The position numbers were made by a program, and so were the translations under genes. A DNA stretch of 25,231 nucleotides, taken from the NCBI GenBank assembly GCA_900556465.1, contig USPK01000020.1, forward strand, positions 1 through 25,231. Reading direction: 5' to 3'. This DNA comes from an uncultured Prevotella sp. GTDB taxonomy: Bacteria; Bacteroidota; Bacteroidia; Bacteroidales; Bacteroidaceae. The notes beneath the pieces are model-generated. The model ran no database searches. It saw only the letters and a program-made list of their open reading frames with translations, and was not told where the DNA came from. Shown piece after piece: positions 9,069-15,646 of this stretch. Position 1 is the stretch's first letter; every line of letters starts with the position of its first letter.

Positions 9069-9608
9069 TCAGACGTCGAGACAGCGTTCCAGCTCGTCGA
9101 CCGACCGGGCCACGCGCCACAGCGGCTCGCCGTCGGTCGCGATGAGGCCGTCGGCCTGGAGCCGCGACAGGAGGGCCAGCAAGGGGTCCCAGCAGCCGCC
9201 GGCGTTGTAGAGGACCAGCGGCTTGTGCTCCGTGCCGATGAGGTCGGCCGCCAGGACGGTGAACACCTCGTCGAGGGTCCCGATGCCGCCGGGCAGGGCC
9301 ACCAGGGCGTCGCTCTCGCGCACCATGACGGCCTTACGGTCGTTGAGGTCGGCCGTGCGGAACACGACGTCGGGGACGTCGCTCACGAAGCCGCGGTCCT
9401 CGATGATTTGCGGCACGACGCCATAGACGCGCGCGCCGTTGTCCTTGGCCGTGCGGGCCAATACTTCCATGAGCCCCTTGCGCGCTCCGCCGTAGACGAG
9501 CGTGCGGCCCGTGCGCCCTATCCAGGCACCCACCTCCTCGGCGGCCCGGCGATAGGCCTCGGGGACGTCCGTCCGGGACGAGAGGAATACTCCGATTTTA
9601 CGGCTCAT
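9069..9608 (-). CDS. LOG family protein (Rossmann-fold, TIGR00730 type)
   Basis: 179 residues. It has the LONELY GUY layout: N-terminal GVFLSSR, LVYGGARKGLMEVLA (37-51), a DRKAVM motif (90-95) and the signature PGGIGTLDE (106-114). Characterised family members are cytokinin riboside 5'-monophosphate phosphoribohydrolases, cutting nucleoside monophosphates into base and ribose 5-phosphate. Many bacterial members act on AMP or similar nucleotides, and the true substrate here is unknown. It starts 4 bp after the ridA stop, so the two are surely co-transcribed. It is short compared with the roughly 190-230 residues of many members, but the core motifs are complete. Confidence 0.9.
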   Translation of the reverse strand: MSRKIGVFLSSRTDVPEAYRRAAEEVGAWIGRTGRTLVYGGARKGLMEVLARTAKDNGARVYGVVPQIIEDRGFVSDVPDVVFRTADLNDRKAVMVRESDALVALPGGIGTLDEVFTVLAADLIGTEHKPLVLYNAGGCWDPLLALLSRLQADGLIATDGEPLWRVARSVDELERCLDV

Positions 9609-9612
9609 GGCG

Positions 9613-9990
9613 TCAGCGGACTGCGATGCACTCTATTTCTACCCGCGCGCCCTTGGGCAGGGCCTTGACCGCTACGGCCGAACGGGCCGGAGCCGCACCG
9701 CCGAAGTAGGTGGCATAGGCCTCGTTCATCTCGGCAAAGTCGGCCATGTCGGTGAGGAATACGGTGGTCTTGACAATGTTTTCCATCGTGAGCCCTACGC
9801 CTTTCAGGATGTGCTTGATGTTGGTGAGCGACTGATGCGTAAGTTCCTTCACGCCGCCGGGGGCAAACTCGCCCGTCGCGGGGTCTACGGGCAGCTGCCC
9901 GGAAACGAAGACGATTCCGCTGGCCTCAATGGCCTGGCTGTAAGGGCCAATGGCCGCCGGCGCGTTCTTTGTTTCAATCACGTTTTTCAT
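9613..9990 (-). CDS. ridA: RidA family enamine/imine deaminase
   Basis: 125 residues, the standard length. RidA hydrolyses reactive enamine/imine intermediates such as 2-aminoacrylate released by PLP enzymes, and acts in the cytoplasm as a trimer. Key family features are present: GPYSQA (15-20), FVSGQLP (28-34), Arg103 in the PARSAVAV motif that holds the substrate carboxylate, and Glu120 in VEIE. The C-terminus ends ECIAVR, as usual. The ATG at 9990 is preceded by a leader of roughly 95 nt with a small hairpin (10017-10034). It is followed at once by the LOG gene. Confidence 0.95.
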   Translation of the reverse strand: MKNVIETKNAPAAIGPYSQAIEASGIVFVSGQLPVDPATGEFAPGGVKELTHQSLTNIKHILKGVGLTMENIVKTTVFLTDMADFAEMNEAYATYFGGAAPARSAVAVKALPKGARVEIECIAVR

Positions 9991-10088
9991 GATTCAAAGT
10001 TTTTTAATCTGTTATCCCGGCCAATCCCGGCCGGCGGGTACGGGGCCGCACGGCTCGCCGCGTGGTGGTCAGGCTATGCCCCGTCGCG

Positions 10089-10096
10089 CAAAGTTA
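10089..10096 (-). promoter_or_regulatory. Possible -7 promoter box for ridA-LOG
   Basis: The minus strand reads TAACTTTG, a match to TAnnTTTG, about 99 nt before the ridA ATG. No TTG is found at the ideal spacing upstream, so support is partial. The implied leader contains a CCGGCC/GGCCGG hairpin at 10017-10034. Confidence 0.45.
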
Positions 10097-10144
10097 CGAA
10101 AGTTTGCGGTTCTGCGTAGCGGAACACGGGGTTAAGTAAGGGTG

Positions 10145-10170
10145 AAAAAATTCCGTCGCCGCGCGGCGAC
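10145..10170 (-). terminator. Second (distal) terminator after the S9 peptidase gene
   Basis: A perfect 16-bp palindrome (GTCGCCGCGCGGCGAC, 10155-10170) followed on the minus strand by GGAA and six T (10145-10150). It directly follows the T-tract of the terminator at 10171-10214, making a tandem pair. Confidence 0.65.
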
Positions 10171-10214
10171 AAAAAAGTCCCGGGACGCGCCGCGATGCGA
10201 ACACGTCCCGGGAC
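10171..10214 (-). terminator. First terminator after the S9 peptidase gene
   Basis: Arms GTCCCGGGAC at 10205-10214 and 10177-10186 make a 10-bp stem with an 18-nt loop. The minus strand then has six T (10171-10176) directly after the stem. It lies 51 nt past the stop of the peptidase gene and is a strong intrinsic terminator candidate. Confidence 0.8.
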
Positions 10215-10265
10215 AGCGGGATGCAGGCCGGCGGGCAGCTGCCCGGTCCGGCCGTGTGGGGAGAC

Positions 10266-12431
10266 TTATTTCAGATAGTCCTCGAAGTAGCGCGTGATGC
10301 GCTCGTGGAGGTGCACCATGTCCTTGCCCATCATGTTGTGGCCCTGGCCCGGGTAGACGAAATAGTCCGGCTGGGTCCCGGCGTCCTCGCAGGCGCGGAG
10401 GAAGGAGAGGCTGTGCTGCAGGACGCACGTGGGGTCGTTGTAGCCCACGATGATCTGGAGGCGGCCCTTCAGGTTCTTGGCCTTGGGCAGCAGGCTCGAG
10501 CTGGCGTAGCCGTCGGGATTCTCCTGCGGGGTGTCCATATAACGCTCGCCGTACATGACCTCATAGTATTTCCAGTCGATGACAGGGCCGCCGGCCACGC
10601 CGACTTTGAACACGTCCGGATAGGAGCACATCAGGTTGGTCGTCATAAATCCTCCGAACGACCAGCCGTGGACCCCGAGCCGCTCGGCGTCGACGTAGGG
10701 CAACGTCTTGAGGAACTCCACGCCCTTCATCTGGTCCTGCATCTCGATGTCGCCCAGGTGGCGGTGCGTGCAACTCTCGAAGGCGAAGCCGCGATTCTCG
10801 GAGCCGCGGTTGTCCAGGACGAAGAGGACATAGCCCTTCTGGGCCATGTAGGCCTCCCAGGGACGCATGGCGTAGAACCAGCTTTCGTCCACATTGTGGG
10901 CATGGGGACCGCCGTAGACATAGACCACGGTGGGATATTTCTTGGCGGGGTCGAAGCCGACCGGCTTCACGAGGCGATAGTAAAGGTCGGTGGAGTCGTC
11001 GGCCGCCTTGATGGTGCCACAGGTTACCTCGGGCACGGCATAATCCTTCCAGGGCGAGGGAGCGTCCTGGAGCGTGCGCATGGAGGGCTTGGACGTGGTG
11101 AGCAGGTCAATGCGGCGATAGGTCGAGGGAGCGGACCAGCGGTCGAGGAGATAGATGCCCGACGCGGAGAGCGAACCGCCGGAATGGACGCCCGTACCGC
11201 CATCGAGCAGCGTGCGCTTCCCGCTCTTCACTTCGACACTGTAATTGTTGTAGCGGACAGGCGAAGCCTCGTTGCTGCGGTAGATGACGCTCTTGGTCTT
11301 AGTGTTGAAGCCGAGCAGGTCAGTCACCTCGAACGGTCCGGAAGTGAGCTGCGCCAGCTCCTTACCGCTTTTATCGAAGAGATAAAGGTGATTGTAGCCG
11401 TCGCGGCGGCTCTGATAGATGAACTTTGAGCTGTCCCACGGCAGGAATACGATGGGGTGCATGGGCTCTACGTAGCGGTCGTTGGTCTCAGAGTAGAGGA
11501 CGCCGCGGCGCTTTCCCGTCGCCGCGTCGTAGGCAACGAGTTCGGCCTTGTCCTGGCTGCGGGGCACCTCGATGACGTAGACCGTCTTGCCGTCCGGGCT
11601 CCAGGCGATGTTGGTAAAGTAGCGGTCCGTCGGGTCGCCGGCCTGGAGGTAGACGGTCGACTCGGTGGCCGGATTGAAAATACCGACCGTGACCTTGTGA
11701 CTGGTCATGCCGGCCATGGGATACTTCTCGGGGACCAGCTGCGCCACGCGGGGCGAAATGTCGACCATCGGGTAGTCCGTGACCATAGACTGGTCCATCC
11801 GATAAAAGGCAAGAAGGCTGCCATCCGGGCTCCAGAAGGTGCCCTTGCTTATGCCGAACTCGTCGCGGTGTACGCTTTGGCCATAGACCAACTCGCGCGA
11901 ACCGTCCGTGGATACCTGGTGGGTGTTGCCGTCGGCGGTCGTGACGTAGAGGTTCCAGTCCTTGACGAAGGCGACACTCTTCGAGGCGAAGCAGAAATCC
12001 TCGTGCGAGGAACCGGCCGTGCGGGGCTGCGTCCAGACGATCTTGCCCTCCTCCCAGTCGTACAGGAGGTTGACGCGCCCGGTCTGAAGGAAGGCTTCGG
12101 GACGGTCGGCGTAGGGGAACTGCGTATAGGCGAGGTTGCGGACCTTACCCTGCGTGCTGTCGTTCAGGAGACGGTTGACGCTCTCGGCCGTAAAAATCAC
12201 CTCGGGATAGACGCTGCGGCCCTTCTCGTCGGTGTTGCGGCGCACTTCATCGACGCTGAGCTCCACCAGACGGTCGCCCCACCAAGCGGTAAAGAGGTTC
12301 TTCGGCTGGAGATTCCAATAGTTGGAACCGCCCCACATCAAGTCGTCGAGCGTGAAACTTTTCTTTGTCTGTGCCATAGTCATCGCAGGCAGCAACAGCA
12401 GGACAGCCACTGCCCAAAGTATTCTCTTCAT
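10266..12431 (-). CDS. Secreted S9-family prolyl peptidase (DPP IV/PTP type)
   Basis: 721 residues. An N-terminal signal peptide (KRILWAVAVLLLLPAMTMAQ) points to export. The middle is a beta-propeller-type domain with WSPDG repeats (for example FWSPDGSLLAFYRMDQ and AWSPDGKTVYVIE). The C-terminal alpha/beta-hydrolase has the catalytic triad: Ser near 591 in GWSFGG, Asp near 666 in VGYNDPT, His near 698 in GQGHNM. Members remove N-terminal di- or tripeptides next to proline. The acidic motif that binds the substrate amino end reads RDEFG, as in many Bacteroidetes homologs, so DPP IV and prolyl tripeptidyl peptidase cannot be told apart by eye. I took the ATG at 12431; a TTG two codons earlier would overlap the upstream stop. 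Its ATG is only 2 nt after the methyltransferase stop, so translation is probably coupled. Confidence 0.93.
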   Translation of the reverse strand: MKRILWAVAVLLLLPAMTMAQTKKSFTLDDLMWGGSNYWNLQPKNLFTAWWGDRLVELSVDEVRRNTDEKGRSVYPEVIFTAESVNRLLNDSTQGKVRNLAYTQFPYADRPEAFLQTGRVNLLYDWEEGKIVWTQPRTAGSSHEDFCFASKSVAFVKDWNLYVTTADGNTHQVSTDGSRELVYGQSVHRDEFGISKGTFWSPDGSLLAFYRMDQSMVTDYPMVDISPRVAQLVPEKYPMAGMTSHKVTVGIFNPATESTVYLQAGDPTDRYFTNIAWSPDGKTVYVIEVPRSQDKAELVAYDAATGKRRGVLYSETNDRYVEPMHPIVFLPWDSSKFIYQSRRDGYNHLYLFDKSGKELAQLTSGPFEVTDLLGFNTKTKSVIYRSNEASPVRYNNYSVEVKSGKRTLLDGGTGVHSGGSLSASGIYLLDRWSAPSTYRRIDLLTTSKPSMRTLQDAPSPWKDYAVPEVTCGTIKAADDSTDLYYRLVKPVGFDPAKKYPTVVYVYGGPHAHNVDESWFYAMRPWEAYMAQKGYVLFVLDNRGSENRGFAFESCTHRHLGDIEMQDQMKGVEFLKTLPYVDAERLGVHGWSFGGFMTTNLMCSYPDVFKVGVAGGPVIDWKYYEVMYGERYMDTPQENPDGYASSSLLPKAKNLKGRLQIIVGYNDPTCVLQHSLSFLRACEDAGTQPDYFVYPGQGHNMMGKDMVHLHERITRYFEDYLK

Positions 12432-12433
12432 TT

Positions 12434-14059
12434 TCAATACTTTTTTGGTTTCTTGTCAAACGGTTTTCGATTGAAGTCGCGGCGTTCCGGGCGACGGTCA
12501 TCGTCACGCCGTCCGAAGTCGCGGCGGTCCGGGCGGCGGTCATCGTCACGCCGTCCGAAGTCGCGGCGGTCCGGGCGGCGATCATCGTCACGGCGGCCGA
12601 AGTCGCGGCGGTCCGGGCGACGATCATCGTCACGGCGGCCGAAGTCGCGGCGTTCCGGGCGACGGTCGTCGTCACGCCGGCCGAAGTCGCGGCGGTCCGG
12701 GCGGCGGTCGTCGTCACGGCGGCCGTGGCGGCCAAAGGTGCGCTCGAACTCGCGATGCTTGTTGCGGAGAACCAGATATTCGGGGTCGTCGCTCAGGTCG
12801 TCGTCCTCGTCCTGCGCACTGCGACGATTGTCCCAGTCGGAGTGCGGGCGGTGCGGGCGACGCTTCTCGGCCATGCGCCGGCGCTCCTCGTCGGTCTTCA
12901 CCGTACCGCCGGCGGCGCGGAACTCGTCCAGGCGGCCGGAGAACAACTGATACTTCCGGAAGTCGCACTCCAACGAGCCGTTATACAAGGGGATGGCCAC
13001 GCTGGCCTTTAGCCCGATTTCGTCAAAGCATTCTTCCCGCGAGCTGATGACCCAGGCATCGTTTCCGGTGAACTCGTGCTTCAGGCGCTCGCCCAGGGTC
13101 CGGTAGATGCCGAGCAGGTCGGGCGTGACGAGGCGCTCGCCGTAAGGCGGGTTGGTTACCATCAGCGCCTTCTCGGAGGGATTCTTGAAATTCTTGATGT
13201 CGCGGCGTTCCACGGTGATGCAGTCGGCTACGCCGGCGCTCTTGGCGTTGGCCAACGCCGCCTCGACGGCGCGCTGGTTCAAGTCGTAGCCGTAAATCTT
13301 GTGCGTAAACTCGCGCTCCGCCGAATCGTCATTATAAATACGGTCCAGAAGCTCGCGGTCGAAGTCTTTCCACTTCTCGAAACCGTAAGCCTTGCGGAAC
13401 ACGCCGGGATAAACGTTGCGCGCCATGAGTGCCGCCTCGACCAGCAGGGTCCCGGAGCCGCAGAACGGGTCCACGAAGTCGGTTTCCCCGTTCCAGCCCG
13501 CCAGTTTCAGCAGACCGGCCGCCAACACCTCGTTAATAGGCGCCTCGACCGACGCCGTACGATAGCCGCGCAGGTGCAGGCTCTCGCCGGAAGCGTCCAA
13601 CGAGAGGGTGCACTCCTCATCGGAGATGTGCATGTTGAGCTTGATGTCGGGGTTGGTGACACTGATATTGGGGCGCTTGCCCGTTGTCTCGCGGAAATAG
13701 TCCACGATGGCGTCTTTCACTTTATAGGCAACGAACTTGGAATGCCGGAACTCCTCGGAATAGACTACGGTGTCCACAGAAAAGGTGGTATCCAAATCCA
13801 GATAGCGACTCCAGTCGATGCCACGGACCGCAGCATAGACGTCGTCGGCATCCTTTGCCGTGAAGTGCTTGATAGGCTTGAGGATACGAACCGCAGTGCG
13901 CAGACAGAAGTTCGCACGATACATCATTTCCTGATCACCGGTAAAGGCGACCACGCGGCGCCCCGGCCGGACGTTGTGCGCACCGAGCTCGTTCAGCTCC
14001 TGGGCCAGGACTTCTTCCAAACCTTGAAAAGTCTTGGCGATGAGTTCAAATTCTTCCAT
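12434..14059 (-). CDS. THUMP-domain class I rRNA methyltransferase (RlmL-like) with repeat tail
   Basis: 541 residues. The N-terminus MEEFELIAKTFQGLEEVLAQ followed by a THUMP RNA-binding region is typical of RlmL, which methylates a guanine N2 of 23S rRNA (G2445 in E. coli). The methyltransferase part has DPFCGSGTLLVEAAL (SAM-binding motif I) and NPPYGERL (motif IV, catalytic). It corresponds to the N-terminal RlmL half of the longer E. coli RlmKL. Residues 447-530 are six perfect-length 14-residue repeats of RRDDDRRPDRRDFG type, then a basic end RKPFDKKPKKY; this tail is probably disordered and RNA-binding. Start: the ATG at 14059 fits the family, whereas an open extension to 14275 is unlike any domain. 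Exact target base is unproven. Confidence 0.92.
   Translation of the reverse strand: MEEFELIAKTFQGLEEVLAQELNELGAHNVRPGRRVVAFTGDQEMMYRANFCLRTAVRILKPIKHFTAKDADDVYAAVRGIDWSRYLDLDTTFSVDTVVYSEEFRHSKFVAYKVKDAIVDYFRETTGKRPNISVTNPDIKLNMHISDEECTLSLDASGESLHLRGYRTASVEAPINEVLAAGLLKLAGWNGETDFVDPFCGSGTLLVEAALMARNVYPGVFRKAYGFEKWKDFDRELLDRIYNDDSAEREFTHKIYGYDLNQRAVEAALANAKSAGVADCITVERRDIKNFKNPSEKALMVTNPPYGERLVTPDLLGIYRTLGERLKHEFTGNDAWVISSREECFDEIGLKASVAIPLYNGSLECDFRKYQLFSGRLDEFRAAGGTVKTDEERRRMAEKRRPHRPHSDWDNRRSAQDEDDDLSDDPEYLVLRNKHREFERTFGRHGRRDDDRRPDRRDFGRRDDDRRPERRDFGRRDDDRRPDRRDFGRRDDDRRPDRRDFGRRDDDRRPDRRDFGRRDDDRRPERRDFNRKPFDKKPKKY
12470..12721 (-). repeat. Six 42-bp tandem repeats in the methyltransferase gene
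   Basis: Six in-frame 42-bp units encode RRDDDRRP(D/E)RRDFG, the last ending in N. Units differ only at scattered, mostly synonymous bases and the Asp/Glu position. Such arrays often vary in copy number between strains. They make long false open frames on other strands (Ser/Arg-rich and Ala/Thr-rich). Confidence 0.95.
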
Positions 14060-14090
14060 TAATAATATATATGTGCTTGTGAACCGTCGG

Positions 14091-14143
14091 ACGGCCTCCC
14101 TACCCTGTCCGTAAAGCAACGGGACTACGTCTTGCGAGGCCGT
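14091..14143 (-). promoter_or_regulatory. Structured 5' leader of the methyltransferase-peptidase unit
   Basis: Between the promoter box at 14165 and the ATG at 14059, arms ACGGCCTC (14091-14098) and GAGGCCGT (14136-14143) pair perfectly. They enclose a second hairpin (CCGT 14109-14112 with ACGG 14119-14122). This gives a branched leader RNA ending about 30 nt before an AT-rich start region. It matches no riboswitch class I recognise. Confidence 0.45.
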
Positions 14144-14164
14144 GGTTACAATAGGTTTTCCGGG

Positions 14165-14172
14165 CAAAGATA
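14165..14172 (-). promoter_or_regulatory. -7 promoter box for the methyltransferase-peptidase unit
   Basis: The minus strand reads TATCTTTG, matching TAnnTTTG, preceded by AT-rich sequence (AAGAAAATTATACT). No exact TTG at 19-21 nt. Transcription from here would give a leader of about 100 nt. Confidence 0.55.
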
Positions 14173-14277
14173 AGTATAATTTTCTTAACTGTACGGAAAA
14201 CGCCGGCCAAACTTCTTTTTCCCCGGGGGCCTGTTCCGGAAAAGCGGCCGCCTGGTGAAGCGCCGCCTGCGACAATG

Positions 14278-14305
14278 AAAAGCGGCCTCCCGATTAGGAG
14301 GCCGC
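14278..14305 (-). terminator. Terminator of tRNA-Glu/rpsT
   Basis: Arms GCGGCCTCC (14282-14290) and GGAGGCCGC (14297-14305) form a 9-bp GC stem with a 6-nt loop. The minus strand then continues with TTTTC (14281-14278). It lies 35 nt past the rpsT stop. Confidence 0.8.
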
Positions 14306-14340
14306 CCTTCATCATTCTATTTGTATTATCCAGCTAAGGC

Positions 14341-14595
14341 TCACGACAGTTTGTTCACGTGGAGCGCGATGCTCGACTTCAGGTTCGCTGCCTTGTTCTT
14401 ATGGATAATGTTCTTCTTAGCAAGCTTGTCCAGCATCTTCTGCACCTTCGGCAGAAGCTCAACGGCAGCCGCTTTGTCAGTTGTAGCACGGAGCCTACGA
14501 ACTGCGTTACGCATTGTCTTGGCGTAATATCTGTTGTGCAGTCTGCGTGTCGCCGTCTGACGAATTCGTTTTACAGATGATTTGTGGTTTGCCAT
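14341..14595 (-). CDS. rpsT: 30S ribosomal protein S20
   Basis: 84 residues, very basic, the normal size of S20. The sequence opens MANHKSSVKRIRQTATRRLHN and ends with AANLKSSIALHVNKL, both typical of the family, a helical bundle that binds 16S rRNA in the small subunit. It sits 27 nt downstream of tRNA-Glu on the same strand with no promoter signal between them, so it is probably expressed from the tRNA promoter at 14743-14773. It ends in its own terminator. Confidence 0.98.
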   Translation of the reverse strand: MANHKSSVKRIRQTATRRLHNRYYAKTMRNAVRRLRATTDKAAAVELLPKVQKMLDKLAKKNIIHKNKAANLKSSIALHVNKLS

Positions 14596-14622
14596 TTTAG
14601 ATATTCCGTTATTAATTATAAG

Positions 14623-14694
14623 TAGCCCATAGCAGAATCGAACTGCTCTTTTGAGAATGAAAATCTCACGTCCTAACCGATAGACGAATGGGCC
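14623..14694 (-). tRNA. tRNA-Glu (anticodon UUC)
   Basis: 72 nt with a full cloverleaf. The acceptor stem pairs GGCCCAT with ATGGGCT (first pair G-U). The D arm is GTC/GAC, the anticodon stem TGAGA/TCTCA has loop TTTTCAT giving anticodon TTC, and the T arm AGCAG/CTGCT has loop TTCGATT. The discriminator is A, and CCA is not encoded. It is the first gene of a two-gene unit with rpsT. Confidence 0.96.
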
Positions 14695-14742
14695 AAGCCT
14701 TCAAGCACGGGCCTCACCTCGCGGTGGGCTCAAATGCGAGTG

Positions 14743-14773
14743 CAAAAGTAGCGCAATAATTATTACCGGCCAA
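14743..14773 (-). promoter_or_regulatory. Promoter of tRNA-Glu/rpsT
   Basis: On the minus strand TTG (14771-14773) is followed after exactly 20 nt by TACTTTTG (14743-14750), a full match to the Bacteroidetes primary-sigma promoter. The short leader contains a hairpin closed by a GCGA tetraloop (CACC/GGTG, 14715-14726, extended by GCC/GGC). Confidence 0.8.
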
Positions 14774-14856
14774 GCGTTTGGGTGATTTTTTTCAAAAAAA
14801 CTTGCAATTCGGACGAAAACAGGGGGCGCAGCTGCGTACTGACGATGCTTTTTCGC

Positions 14857-14864
14857 TACCTTAG
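14857..14864 (+). promoter_or_regulatory. Possible -7 box for recO
   Basis: TACCTTAG differs from TAnnTTTG at one base and lies 21 nt before the recO ATG. No TTG at the expected distance. Weak, but nothing better is visible in the divergent gap. Confidence 0.35.
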
Positions 14865-14885
14865 CGCTAAGAAATCCCTTGACTG

Positions 14886-15626
14886 ATGTTCATCAAATCG
14901 CGGGGCATCGTGCTCCACACCTTAAAATATAATGACGAACAGCTCATTAGCCACGTACTGACGGAGGAAGCCGGCTGCGTGGCGTTCATGGTCCGCATTG
15001 CGCGTTCGCCTCGCGCCGCCGTGCGCTACACCCTTTTCCAGCCGCTGGCCCTGCTCGAACTGGAGTGGAACCAACGCGCCGGCGACGGGTTGCGCCGTCC
15101 CCGGGCGGCCCAGACGGCGACGCCGTTCGTCTCCGTGCCTTACGAGCCGGCCAAGTCGGCGATAGCGCTCTTCCTCTCCGAGTTCCTGCTCTACGCCGCC
15201 CGGGGCGAGGGCATCTCGCCCGGGCTTTTCGAGTACGTCTACCGCTCGGTGGAGTGGCTGGACACGTGCCGGGGCGGCTTTGCCAACTTCCACCTCGTGT
15301 TTCTGTTACGGCTGGCCCATTTTCTCGGGTTCGAGCCCAACCTCTCCTCGGCCCGGCCCGGCTACTATTTCGACCTCGAGGCGGGGCGTTTTGTGGCCGA
15401 GCGCCCGCTCCACGCCCACTTCGTCGCCCCCGACGAGGCGGCGCGGCTGCCCCTGCTCATGCGGATGGACTACGGCACGATGCGGCTTTTCCGCTTCTCG
15501 GGCGCCGAACGCAGCCGCCTGCTGGAGCAAATCAATACGTACTACCGGCTCCACGTCCCCAATTTCCCGGAACTGAAATCGCTCGCCGTGTTGCGCGACC
15601 TCTTCTCCGCCGCTCCCCGTCCGTGA
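14886..15626 (+). CDS. recO: DNA repair protein RecO
   Basis: 246 residues. RecO works with RecR (and RecF) to load RecA on SSB-coated single-stranded DNA at gaps and breaks. The N-terminal OB-fold part begins MFIKSRGIVLHTLKYNDEQL, the classic RecO opening. A helical domain follows, with FLSEFLLYAARGEG (about 93-106) and LLRLAHFLGFEPNLS. The zinc-binding cysteines of some RecO proteins are absent, as is normal in Bacteroidetes. It is the only complete protein gene on the plus strand, divergent from tRNA-Glu and convergent with the transporter gene, whose stop is 20 bp away. Confidence 0.92.
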   Translation: MFIKSRGIVLHTLKYNDEQLISHVLTEEAGCVAFMVRIARSPRAAVRYTLFQPLALLELEWNQRAGDGLRRPRAAQTATPFVSVPYEPAKSAIALFLSEFLLYAARGEGISPGLFEYVYRSVEWLDTCRGGFANFHLVFLLRLAHFLGFEPNLSSARPGYYFDLEAGRFVAERPLHAHFVAPDEAARLPLLMRMDYGTMRLFRFSGAERSRLLEQINTYYRLHVPNFPELKSLAVLRDLFSAAPRP

Positions 15627-15627
15627 C

Positions 15628-15642
15628 GGCCGCCGCGCGGCC
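15628..15642. terminator. Short GC hairpin between convergent recO and transporter genes
   Basis: GGCCGC (15628-15633) pairs with GCGGCC (15637-15642) over a 3-nt loop and fills the 20-bp gap between the two stops. There is no T-tract on either side, so its role as a terminator is doubtful. Confidence 0.35.
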
Positions 15643-15646
15643 CCGG

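Noticed and set aside
12470..12721. Regular 42-bp repeats looked at as a possible CRISPR array
   Set aside because: The units are contiguous with no unique spacers, stay in frame and encode a protein tail; no cas genes are nearby.
11457..12950. Plus-strand frame with Ser/Arg-rich repeats (and an Ala/Thr-rich one at 12247-12735, minus)
   Set aside because: These are other-frame readings of the 42-bp repeats and the peptidase gene.
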